Shown one piece after another: positions 56,728-64,000 of a DNA stretch of 64,000 nt. Every line of letters begins with the position of its first letter. Positions within the stretch are counted from its first letter, which is position 1. The translations under genes and the position numbers were made by a program. The stretch spans positions 1,240,001-1,304,000 of the forward strand of contig CAVYEM010000001.1 of assembly GCA_963767635.1 (NCBI GenBank), written 5' to 3'. The notes beneath the pieces are model-generated. The model worked only from the letters and a program-made list of their open reading frames with translations. It was not told the DNA's origin and ran no database searches. The DNA is from CAVYEM01 sp963767635. GTDB taxonomy: Bacteria > Vulcanimicrobiota > Vulcanimicrobiia > Vulcanimicrobiales > Vulcanimicrobiaceae.

Positions 56728-57285
56728 ATGCGCGGCAATGTCACGGAGGACCGACACTTCAAAATGGATTTTGACTTAGACGCGGACTTGCTGCCGTCGC
56801 AGGCTGCCAGGGCCGCAAAATTGCTTCAGGCAGCCGGCTTTGCGGGCGCAAGTGATGCAGTCTGCCTCAACACCCCGCGCGCCATTGCCTGGTGGCTGGG
56901 AAAAGCATCACCGCGTCGACGGCGCACCGTACTCGAACTCGTCGAGTCTTGTGATAGACGAAAGCGATTCGCGCGCAGCGTAACGGACCGTAGACCCTCG
57001 CCAATCGATAGGGGTCTTTTTTTATTGCGCTGGATGCGCAGGGAAGAACAAATGCTGAACACCTCAGAGGCGCACGCGAATGCTCCGGCGCCCAACGACG
57101 ACGTCCGTTCATTGCGCCAGCTCGTCCTGGAGCAGCGAGCACGGGACCAAGTCAACGAACTGCGTAAGACGCTACGAGCGCTCAGCGTCGCGCAGCAACA
57201 CCGCATCATCGAAGAACTAGCGGAATTGGGCATCTTCGAGCCGGTTGTTCCGGCCGGCTACGAGCGTCCGGAGTCGGAAACGTAA
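56728..57285 (+). CDS. hypothetical protein, possibly two genes
   Basis: 185 codons from 56728. The first part (MDFDLDADLLPSQAARAAKL, AIAWWLGKASPRRRRTVLEL) and the last (LVLEQRARDQVNELRKTLRA, AELGIFEPVVPAGYERPE) look coding, but the middle crosses a terminator-like hairpin with seven T at 56992-57023 and is arginine-rich. It may be two genes, the second starting at 57052 (MLNTSEAHANAPAPNDDVRS). It ends directly at the start of the terminase small subunit gene. No family recognised. Confidence 0.5.
   Translation: MRGNVTEDRHFKMDFDLDADLLPSQAARAAKLLQAAGFAGASDAVCLNTPRAIAWWLGKASPRRRRTVLELVESCDRRKRFARSVTDRRPSPIDRGLFLLRWMRREEQMLNTSEAHANAPAPNDDVRSLRQLVLEQRARDQVNELRKTLRALSVAQQHRIIEELAELGIFEPVVPAGYERPESET
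56992..57023 (+). terminator. terminator-like hairpin within a hypothetical gene
   Basis: agaccc (56992-56997), a 14-nt loop, gggtct and T7. The stem is only 6-7 bp, so it is a weak terminator, but the T run is unusual for this GC-rich DNA. It argues that the ORF over it is two separate genes. Confidence 0.45.
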
Positions 57286-57822
57286 ATGCCGCGCAGCTGC
57301 TCCGTCTGCGGATCGCCCGACTCAGCCGCAATGACTAAGGCGCTCGCTGCAGGTGAATCGGTACGCCCGCTCGCGCTTCGCTTCAATGTGACGGCCGCTT
57401 CGCTGCAACGGCATCGCTCAGGTTGTCTTGCCAAGAGGCCACGCGCTGAAAAACCTGCGAGCAAGCGCGAGGAGGGTAACGACACAACTGCGCCTCGTTT
57501 CGAATCGACGCCGGGCGCGATGACACGTGCCGAACGGTTTGCGTATGCGGTGCGCCTGTTGACCGAAGCGCTCGACCTGCTGGAACAGTCAAAGCGTGAC
57601 GGCGACCGTACAACGGCGCTGAAGGCGCTGAAAGAGGCCAGAGATTCGCTGGCGCTCGTAATGCGGGCCGAAGGCGACCTGCAAGACTCCGGCTCGACGA
57701 ATATCGATGCGCGCACCATGGTCAACATGTTCCCCAACTGGGAACCAGACGAACTTCGCAGGCTTTTGAAAGCGTTGCCGGCAGAAAATCCGGCGGCCGG
57801 AATCACCATCGAACAGCGCTGA
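57286..57822 (+). CDS. putative terminase small subunit
   Basis: 178 residues. The N-terminal CSVCGSPDSAAMTKALAAGE-to-CLAKRP part combines a zinc-binding CxxC and a resolvase-like helix-turn-helix (SVRPLALRFNVTAASLQRH), the usual DNA-recognition part of small terminases. The rest is helical (LTEALDLLEQSKRDGDRTTA) and fits an oligomerisation region. Position one small gene before the large subunit supports the call. It would bind the packaging site of the element. Confidence 0.6.
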   Translation: MPRSCSVCGSPDSAAMTKALAAGESVRPLALRFNVTAASLQRHRSGCLAKRPRAEKPASKREEGNDTTAPRFESTPGAMTRAERFAYAVRLLTEALDLLEQSKRDGDRTTALKALKEARDSLALVMRAEGDLQDSGSTNIDARTMVNMFPNWEPDELRRLLKALPAENPAAGITIEQR

Positions 57823-57939
57823 AACGTATTCGCGATTTACGTAAGTTATTGGCAAACGCGGTTAGGCTTTCCCATAATGACATACCCAGCGACAATGCGG
57901 CACAGCCGCCCGAATCGTCGCAACCATCGGAGGTTCCCA

Positions 57940-58098
57940 ATGCAACGGAATGCAGTGAAGAGTCAGCGCCTATCTCCGCGGGAGAAGGCGCCACGTAGAA
58001 CGATTGACGACGTGCTGCGCGAAGCCGTACAAGGCGATCCCAAGCCCGGAATGACGGCTTCGCAGCTTCGCATCGCACGGCGCGGCGGCATTGTCTAG
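57940..58098 (+). CDS. small basic hypothetical protein before the terminase large subunit
   Basis: 52 residues from ATG 57940, with CGGAGG 6 bp upstream. Basic: MQRNAVKSQRLSPREKAPRR, ending TASQLRIARRGGIV. It overlaps the TTG start of the large terminase by 8 bp. Function unknown. Confidence 0.6.
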   Translation: MQRNAVKSQRLSPREKAPRRTIDDVLREAVQGDPKPGMTASQLRIARRGGIV

Positions 58099-59619
58099 CC
58101 CCTTGCCCGACGCCGGGGAGATTCAGGCGCTCCTCGGCGATCCCAAAGCGATAGCGCAGATCCGGCGTGCGGCGCAGCAAGAACTTGCACGGGAAAGCCT
58201 GTTAGACTTCGCGCAGGCCGTTCTACCGTGGTTTGAAGCCCCGCGGCATATCCAATACCTTGCTGGGCTGCTAGAGCGCGTAGAACGCGGGGAAATACGC
58301 CGCTTATGTCTCTCCGCGCCGCCGGGTCACGGGAAAAGCTCGCTGCTGCAGGCATTCGTCGCGTGGTTCCTTGGACGGGAACCGCATCGGCGCATTCTGG
58401 CGCTGTCGGCATCAGAAGCGCTGGCGCGGCGCAATTCACGCGCAACGCGGGGTATCGTCCAAAGCGATGCGTGGCCGTGGCCGCAGACGCCACTCGTCGG
58501 CGAAGCCCTCGAAGAATGGTACACCTCGGAAGGCGGCGGCGTTCGGGCGATTGGGCAGACCGGCACCGTGACCGGCTTTCGCGCGGAGATGATCTTGTGC
58601 GATGACGTGCAGTCCGACGCGGGAAGCGATGTAACGCGAGAAACGCTCGAAGAATGGTTCCGCGGCGTCCTATCGACGCGACTTGAGCCAAGCGGCGTGG
58701 TCGTCGTCATCAACACGCGTTGGCACGATGACGACCTCATCGGCCGATTGCAGCAAGGCGAGAGCGCCGACCAATGGATGTTCGTCAACCTTCCGGCACT
58801 TGCCGAAGAAGGCGACGTATTACGCCGCGCACCGGGGCAAGCGTTGTGGCCGGAGCGCTGGCCCGTCGACGTGCTGCTGAAGAAGAAAGAAGAAGTTGGA
58901 AGCGCGCCGTTCGGAGCTCAGTACCTCGGCGATCCGGCACCGGCCGGCGGTGCGCTCTTTCGCAAAGAATGGCTAGAGCATCGCTATGATGCGCTCCCGA
59001 AGTGCAGAATCACGAGCCCGGAGGACGTCTACTTGCAGCGCGAGCGAGAGCTGCACGCCATATTCGGCACTCCGCCTATACCGGATAGACCACCTATCAT
59101 TCTTCAAGCGTGCGACTCAGCGTGGAAGAGTGGGCTGCACAACGATCGTAGCGTCATTGTCACGCTCATCTCGGACCTTCGCGACATTTACGTCGCTGAT
59201 TGCTGGTTCGACCGGGTTGAATATCCGGAGTTCGACGGCGCGTCATTGAGCAGTATCAACGCTGGCGGCCGCGCCTCTCGTACGTGGAGGAAGCCGCCTC
59301 CGGTTACGCCGTGCTGGCCGACTTGCGCGCATCGACCGGCATACCCATTGTGGGTGTACGCCCGTCGGAGAGTAAGGTCGCGCGCGCCGAAGCGGTGAGT
59401 AACTTGTTCGAATCTGGCCGCGTGAAGCTGCCGAAGTCCGCGCCCTGGTTGCCGGAATTACTCAATGAATTCCTACGCTTTCCGGCAGGCCGTCACGATG
59501 ACATCGTAGACGCGATGGTTTTGGGCGTGCAGCAGATGTGGACCCTGGTTCAGCGCACCCTCGCGAATCAACGGTTCGAAAAACAGATGCGAAAAATGGG
59601 CGCCTGGATGGCGCGATAG
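58091..59619 (+). CDS. terminase large subunit, one frameshift
   Basis: About 509 residues, TTG start at 58091. The ATPase has Walker A SAPPGHGKSSLLQAF near residue 76 and Walker B MILCDDVQSDAG; NTRWHDDDLIGR is the coupling region. The C-terminal RNase H-like nuclease has an Asp in LQACDSAWKSG and the HDDIVDAM end. The frame changes near 59240: one base is missing, after which the reading VIEQYQRWRPRLSYVEEAAS continues to the stop. It cuts and pumps DNA into a procapsid. No portal gene follows, which is the usual neighbour. Confidence 0.9.
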
Positions 59620-59737
59620 GGGTTCGCCTTAAAGATTGCCGGCCTTTGCCAGTGATGCCATGTGCGCGGGCGGCATGCGGACTGGCGACTCCGGTCGGTA
59701 GTCCTTAAATTTGCACAATTCAGACGTGGAGTAACTT

Positions 59738-59887
59738 ATGAATCAAAGCGATGACCCCCAGCGCCTTGAGGCGATGACTGACGACCTCCTGCGCGCTCGC
59801 GGTCTTGCGCGGGCAGCGCCGGCGCACAGCGAACCGTTCAATGTCGATCAAGAGATCGCCAACATTGGGAAGGCTGACCATCAGTGA
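59738..59887 (+). CDS. small acidic hypothetical protein
   Basis: 49 residues: MNQSDDPQRLEAMTDDLLRA, ending DQEIANIGKADHQ. GGAG lies 7 bp upstream. Overlaps the next start by 4 bp. Small acidic proteins after the terminase are sometimes head decoration or scaffolding, but nothing here shows that. Confidence 0.65.
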   Translation: MNQSDDPQRLEAMTDDLLRARGLARAAPAHSEPFNVDQEIANIGKADHQ

Positions 59888-60474
59888 AGCAATCAACTGA
59901 GGCAGAACTAGCCCTCATGCGGCTTCGCGCCGATGCGGAGCGAACGGCACTGGCCGCCGGCATCAAAGATCATCCGTGGACCGGCGCCCAGCAGCGCCTT
60001 GAAAAAGCCATCACCGAAAATGCTGCGCATGCAGAACAGCAGGCCGCCAAGGCGTTCGCGGACGCGTTCACAAGATACCGGGATCTGCTTGAGAAAAAGC
60101 AGACGCTCGAGGATACGGCGGGCCGCGCCGAAGCGGAGCGCCAGCAATCGTCCGACGGCCAAGCGTACCTTCAGCGATATAACGCCTTTCGCTCAAGCGC
60201 ACTCGGTAAGGATTGGATGTTCGAGCGGCGCGAGCGTCGGCCCGTCGCGGAACGCTCTGCGCTTGACGAGGGTGACGTTTGCGTGAGTGACTTTCCGCCG
60301 GGATTCACGGCCGAGCAGTTCGCGCGCATGGAAACGTTCACACGGGCTGATGCTGCGCTGGCGCAAGCAGCCGTCGACCTTCACGCGGTAACGGTGCAGA
60401 TGAACGCGATTCTCGAAGCGCATCCCGTGTTCTCGGATCTGCGCGCTACCGAGCGGGAGCCGTCTCATGTGTAA
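59884..60474 (+). CDS. hypothetical coiled-coil protein, paralogue B
   Basis: 196 residues, GTG start. A long helical region (AQQRLEKAITENAAHAEQQA, LLEKKQTLEDTAGRAEAERQ) and a C-terminal domain (GFTAEQFARMETFTRADAAL, MNAILEAHPVFSDL). It shares layout and the end motif with the protein at 56136-56717. Possible scaffold or tail-chaperone function cannot be shown. It overlaps a zinc-finger gene by 8 bp. Confidence 0.65.
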   Translation: MKQSTEAELALMRLRADAERTALAAGIKDHPWTGAQQRLEKAITENAAHAEQQAAKAFADAFTRYRDLLEKKQTLEDTAGRAEAERQQSSDGQAYLQRYNAFRSSALGKDWMFERRERRPVAERSALDEGDVCVSDFPPGFTAEQFARMETFTRADAALAQAAVDLHAVTVQMNAILEAHPVFSDLRATEREPSHV

Positions 60475-60631
60475 AACGTGCGCGGCATTGCCGCAAGCGC
60501 TCTTTCAATACGGCGACATTCAGCCCGCTAGCGGTTGGGACGCATTCAGCGATGGGTGCCCGGATTGCGGGCGGATTCCAAAGTTATACATCGTGACGCA
60601 ACCGCCGGCCGATACGGCAGGGGAGAACTAA
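60467..60631 (+). CDS. small zinc-finger-like protein
   Basis: 54 residues: MCKTCAALPQALFQYGDIQP, then SGWDAFSDGCPDCGRIPKLY. Two CxxC pairs (Cys2/Cys5 and Cys34/Cys37) suit one zinc ion. It overlaps the upstream gene and ends 2 bp before the next ATG. Function unknown. Confidence 0.65.
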   Translation: MCKTCAALPQALFQYGDIQPASGWDAFSDGCPDCGRIPKLYIVTQPPADTAGEN

Positions 60632-60633
60632 TA

Positions 60634-61110
60634 ATGATGACCCGCCCTGAACGCTGCGTAACGACGTGGCATGATTTTGTGATGCGCCTTGCGCTGGCGC
60701 ACGCGTACTTTGAACGGTTCATCAACGCCGTCACTGTGCCCGGCACATTGAGTGAAGACGAAAGCCGGCGGGCTGCGGTCGCGTTAAAAATGGCTGAGGG
60801 GCAGATCAAAGAGGCGCGCGCAAAGGCCGCGGATTTAGCGCTTCCGTTCGACGTGATCATTGCCTCCGATGCGCGCAAGCTCGCTGAACGCTTCGGGCGC
60901 TTCATGGGTGCTCTGGTCACGGCCTCCCTTAACACGAACGTCGAGCAACTTCCGCGGTTGCTGGGCGACCAGACAATAACGGAACAGCGCCTGGAGCGTT
61001 TGCAGCGGTTCGCCGGCATCCGCTTTGAAAAGGTTGGCGGCGATAAAGCGCTGCTCATCACGCTGGAGCAAGCCAAAGCCAGCGATCTCATGCGTGGCTT
61101 CTTGAGGTAG
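60634..61110 (+). CDS. hypothetical helical protein upstream of the tape measure
   Basis: 158 residues from ATG 60634, with GGGGAG 9 bp upstream. Helical throughout (MRLALAHAYFERFINAVTVP, ALKMAEGQIKEARAKAADLA) and with a C-terminal alpha/beta part (FAGIRFEKVGGDKALLITLE). Its place directly before the tape measure is that of tail assembly chaperones in siphophages, but no such signature is recognisable. Confidence 0.6.
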   Translation: MMTRPERCVTTWHDFVMRLALAHAYFERFINAVTVPGTLSEDESRRAAVALKMAEGQIKEARAKAADLALPFDVIIASDARKLAERFGRFMGALVTASLNTNVEQLPRLLGDQTITEQRLERLQRFAGIRFEKVGGDKALLITLEQAKASDLMRGFLR

Positions 61111-61118
61111 CCTAACAA

Positions 61119-63281
61119 ATGTTCGAAACCTGGAGAGTCGGCGTCGTCATAAATGCGACGTCCAATGTTGCGCGCATTATGGGAGAAGGCGCGCGGGCGA
61201 CCATGTCGTCGACGGCACGCATCACCGAAAACAGCGCCGCCCTGCGCGTGAACGCTGCCCGGCAGGCCGCCTTACGCGAGCAGATGGCGCAAACCAACCG
61301 GTACGCGAGCATTGCGAAGGCCGGTTTTACGGCCCTTGCGGTCGCTGCCGGCGGTGCGATCTATGAAGGCATTAAGGGTGCCGCCGATCTGCAGCAAGCC
61401 ATGATGAGCGTTGCCGTGGCGACTAACACGGCAACGAATCAGATGGGCGCGTTCTACAAAATGGCGTTCCAAGTTTCGGGCTCGACGGCGCAAAACGCTA
61501 CCACCATTGCACGCGAAATGGCGATGGCTGCATCATCCGGCTTAGGCAATCCAAAGCAGTTAATGAGCGCCTTCCCACGCATGGCGAGAGCCGCCGACGT
61601 GATGTGGCTCTCACCCAAGCAGATCGATCCCGTTGAATCGATCAAGCAAATGTCGACGCTGAGCCATTTGTTCGGCGTCTACTCGGGCAAGTCGTACCAA
61701 AACATGCTGGACCGCACTGTGCAAATGATGTTTGCGCAGCCCGAAGGCGTTCAGCAGATCATCAATCAAGGCCGCATGTTCATCGGTGCAGGCTTAGGGC
61801 GCGGTGTCACGCAGGATGATCTCTTTAAACAAACGCTGACGTTAGGCCAGACCGGTTTCCTGAAGGGTCGCGGCGGTGCGGGCTTGGCGCGCGTCATCGA
61901 ATACCTTGCCGGCGCGGAATCCGTCACGGATCACATGAGCAAGGTCCGTAGGGACGCGCTTAGACAGTCGGCGTGTTTAACAACAAGGGCCAACTGAAGT
62001 TCCAAGATGAGCGCGGGCACCTGCTCTTAGGGAAAGCCGTCGATTATCTGTACGGCATTCAAAACAACTTCAAGCCGATGGTCTTCGGGACACTGCTGAA
62101 CAACGCGTTCGGCGCGCAGGGTGCGCGCTATCTCGAAGTTGCGCTGCGGCCGGCAGTCCATGCGCAGGTTTCGAAAAACTGGGCGCTGATGAATGCCATC
62201 GGCGGGGTCGATAAACTCTGGACCAAATACACGAAGACCTTTTCGTTTGCCTGGTACGAGTTTGCGACCAATTTCCAAAACGTTTCCAAGGCGATCTTCT
62301 CCCATCGCTCGACACGCTTACGAACGTGCTTACGAGCGCGGCAGGAGCACTTGGGCGGGCCGTCGTGTTCCTGAACAATCACCCAGCGATCGCCAAGGGA
62401 ATCGGCGAAGGGATCTTTGGCGCGTTCGCGTTGGGTATCGCCGGCATCGGCGCAACGTCCGTGGCAGCGGCGCGAAGTATCTTCAGGTTGAACCAACAGC
62501 TTACGCTGCTCAGTTTACAGGGCGGCTCCGGTGCCGGCTTCAGGGATGCAGCCGAAGGCGGAATGATCGCGCGCGGCGGCCTCATTGGCAGAGCGGGCGC
62601 GGCAATCGCTGCGTTCTTTAGCGGCGGTTGGCTGCGCAGCGTTGCGCTGGCCGGCATCCTGCGCGGTGGCATTATCGGTCGCGTTCTTACGGGGTTTGCT
62701 GAAGTCGGGGCCCGTGGCATTCCGATCGTCGGTTGGATCTTGGTGCGGCTACGGCGATTACGGCACTTGCAACAGTCATCAAGAAACTGCCGGATATCGT
62801 GACGACGATCCACAACTGGTGGGTCAAGGATCAGTATCAAATCGGTTTCACCATCGGTACGGTGTTCGGAGCGATCGGCAAGATGCTGCAAGCGGCAATT
62901 TCGGGCCTTGCATCCATGGCGGGAACTGCACTGCAAACCACGATGAGCAATGCGTGGCTGCTTATGACGCCGGGTGGACACGCGCAGCTCGCGACAATGA
63001 TTGCCTTAGCCGAACAGGCCGACGCAAAGCATTGGGCTTCAGATCGAAAACACGAAACCTTCTTAGCCGGCCTTGCAGCCGGCGTGCAGCGCGCCTATAG
63101 CGGGCCAACCAGCCCAACAATACACCTGCACATCGAAAATGTGAACGTGCAAGGCACAAAACAGGGGGCCATGGAGTTCATCAATCAGGCCGCCAATCAC
63201 GCGAAGACGGCGCTCGGAACGCTCTCGCTTGGCGCACCGCAGCGGCCGACCGTTTCCGGCCTCGTGTTTGGGAGTCCTTAG
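61119..63281 (+). CDS. tape-measure-like tail protein, three frameshifts
   Basis: About 721 codons. The N-terminal RVGVVINATSNVARIMGEGA and the TP901-type core (GAADLQQAMMSVAVATNTAT, AREMAMAASSGLGNPKQLMS, VIEYLAGAESV) fit phage tape-measure proteins; hydrophobic segments occur at ALAVAAGGAIYEGI and in the later GEGIFGAFALGIAGIGATSV part. Breaks near 61965, 62300 and 62740 are each one missing base, the last two at short C or G runs (FSPSLDTLTNVL and GWILGAATAITAL after repair). It would set tail length. At about 720 residues it implies a short tail of roughly 100 nm by the usual rule. Other tail genes are not seen. Confidence 0.78.
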
Positions 63282-63315
63282 GGCCAACGAACAAGCGTTT
63301 GGGAAAAGGCCCTAA
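63278..63315 (+). terminator. inverted repeat after the tape measure, possible terminator
   Basis: ttagggcc (63278-63285) and ggccctaa (63308-63315) form an 8-bp stem around a 22-nt loop that includes the stop codon region. No T tract follows. It could end the structural transcript or be a structure of no function. The rest of 63316-63515 has no gene I can support. Confidence 0.4.
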
Positions 63316-63515
63316 GCGCGGCCACCCATTCCGGCCTCGATGGCAAGCCGCCTTACAAGTCGCTTGAACCGCGTGAAATCTCACCAAGGCGACGGGACCG
63401 CCTTCTCCAGTCGGCGACATATGCCGCACATGCGACCACTGCCGCGCTCCGGCGAGGCATCGCAGCCTTTTGGATAATTGGGCCGTGGCGGTAGCGGCCG
63501 AGCCATAGTAGCAGT

Positions 63516-63560
63516 GATACCGGATGTAGTATTGAATTAAGATACCGCATATGGTATCAT
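63516..63560 (+). promoter_or_regulatory. promoter with two operator-like palindromes ahead of the hicA-like gene
   Basis: TTGAAT (63532-63537), 17-bp spacer, TATCAT (63555-63560). Operator 2 is gatacc-gcatat-ggtatc at 63541-63558, between and over the promoter elements. Operator 1, gataccggatgtagtatt at 63516-63533, matches it at 14 of 18 positions, with 25 bp between starts. Such paired sites fit cooperative autorepression by the HicB antitoxin. The expected transcription start is at or next to the ATG at 63567, so the toxin mRNA may be leaderless. Confidence 0.7.
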
Positions 63561-63566
63561 GCGTGC

Positions 63567-63821
63567 ATGGGGCTCGTCGAATCCAAGCGCATCCAGCGGC
63601 TGTACGAGCAAGTCCTTTGCACGCGTAAGAATTGCGCCTACGAAGACATTGAAAATCTCTTGCTTGCACTCGGATTCACTGAGCGAAAGACGGCAGGTTC
63701 GCATATCATCTTTAAACGCGGACGCATCGCTCTTTCAATCTGAAAGCGCAAACCAGTCAAAGAGAACTATGTCGAGCAGGTGATGGCCATCGTTCAAGAG
63801 ATCGCCGCCGGCGGCGGGTAG
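63567..63821 (+). CDS. hicA: HicA-type toxin (mRNA interferase-like), in-frame TGA at codon 59
   Basis: 84 codons including a TGA at 63741-63743. The first part YEDIENLLLALGFTERKTAG-SHIIFKRG holds the Gly-Ser-His core of the double-stranded-RNA-binding-fold HicA family, with the active His. After the TGA the frame continues KRKPVKENYVEQVMAIVQEI, the expected C-terminal strand and helix, then a stop at 63819. The TGA may be an error or a natural inactivating change. HicA cleaves mRNA when free of HicB. The antitoxin-like gene starts 48 bp downstream, toxin first, as in typical hicAB. Confidence 0.68.
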
Positions 63822-63868
63822 CGCTTCATTCCAACTCACGAAGCCCAACGGAACGAGAGGTACCCACA

Positions 63869-64000
63869 ATGACCGCAACAGCGACCAGAATTAAGGAGGA
63901 AGTCGAGCGCCACATGGCGCGTCCATACACAAGAGAACTGATAAAAAACGATGATGGCACATGGTTTGCTAGAATCGTTGAATTCACCGGTTGCATGAGC
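63869..64000 (+). CDS. hicB: HicB-type antitoxin, N-terminal part (cut by window end)
   Basis: 44 codons visible from ATG 63869: MTATATRIKEEVERHMARPY, then TRELIKNDDGTWFARIVEF and TGCMS. The 'ELIKNDDGTWFARIVEFTGCMS' strand pattern is the N-terminal partial RNase H-fold domain of HicB antitoxins (compare the usual D-E-G-G-Y-x-A-x-V-P-x-L-P-G-C). The DNA-binding C-terminus lies outside the window. It should neutralise the preceding toxin and bind the palindromes at 63516-63558. A weak site GAGAGG is 10 bp upstream. Confidence 0.72.
   Translation, partial: MTATATRIKEEVERHMARPYTRELIKNDDGTWFARIVEFTGCMS

Larger units (their letters stand above)
50630..64000. mobile_element. integrated phage-related element, left part (runs off the window)
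   Basis: Starts with a large serine recombinase just after pilC and carries an excisionase-like HTH protein, primase-polymerase, terminase subunits, a tape-measure-like protein and HicAB. Genes from 52863 onward are nearly all on the plus strand and tightly packed. No portal, head protease or major capsid gene is seen between the terminase and the tape measure, so it may be a satellite, a degraded prophage or an element with unrecognised head genes. The left boundary lies between 50626 and 50650; attachment repeats cannot be identified because the right end is outside the window. Confidence 0.8.

Overview
The window is a 64 kb stretch of high-GC chromosome from what looks like an uncultivated, Gram-negative-type bacterium. 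Evidence for that type is a lipobox lipoprotein, periplasmic Spy-like and quinoprotein-like proteins, a type IV pilus motor set and FtsQ/FtsA/FtsZ. From the 16S sequence and gene content I suspect Eremiobacterota (WPS-2), but this is an impression from memory; aligning the 16S gene at 5536-7042 would settle it.

Layout. 1-5094: delta-1-pyrroline-5-carboxylate dehydrogenase, a small-molecule phosphotransferase, an RlmI-like rRNA methyltransferase, then a VOC protein diverging from a CGNR regulator across a short repeat-bearing spacer. 5095-11775: a complete rrn operon (promoter, leader, 16S, spacer without tRNA genes, 23S, 5S, terminator). The 23S gene is about 3.8 kb, roughly 900 nt longer than usual. 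It holds two ORF-less group I introns (9982-10265 and 10810-11091) and several enlarged helices, one carrying a hairpin plus nine T that looks like an intrinsic terminator. Long inverted repeats bracket 16S and 23S as processing stems. 11935-26654: MFS exporter, SGNH hydrolase, two related PQQ-type sugar dehydrogenases around a serine hydrolase, a phosphofructokinase with PPi-type signature residues, a Spy-like protein, an FAD monooxygenase with an in-frame TGA, PEP carboxykinase, a P1-family peptidase, a PhzF-like protein and an aldehyde-dehydrogenase-like protein. 26658-30293: a succinate:quinone oxidoreductase of the SdhA-SdhB-SdhE (CCG-domain) type. 30394-41597: GGDEF protein, DnaE, HAD phosphatase, FtsQ, a chemoreceptor, FtsA and FtsZ. 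41650-46724: YihY-type membrane protein, phosphoesterase, beta-propeller, PAP2 and lipid kinase. 46795-50625: a promoter and a tightly packed pilB-pilT-pilC operon.

50630-64000 (and beyond): an integrated element that starts with a large serine recombinase placed 24 bp after pilC. It carries an excisionase-like HTH protein, a primase-polymerase, terminase small and large subunits, several small unknown proteins, a tape-measure-like protein and, at the window edge, a HicAB-type toxin-antitoxin pair with two operator-like palindromes. No portal, protease or capsid gene lies between terminase and tape measure, which is unusual for an ordinary prophage.

Quality note. At least nine otherwise well-conserved genes contain one or more single-base frameshifts, several at short homopolymers, and two contain an in-frame TGA. 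I read most of these as sequencing or assembly errors. Such genes are given as one feature spanning all frames, with the break located.
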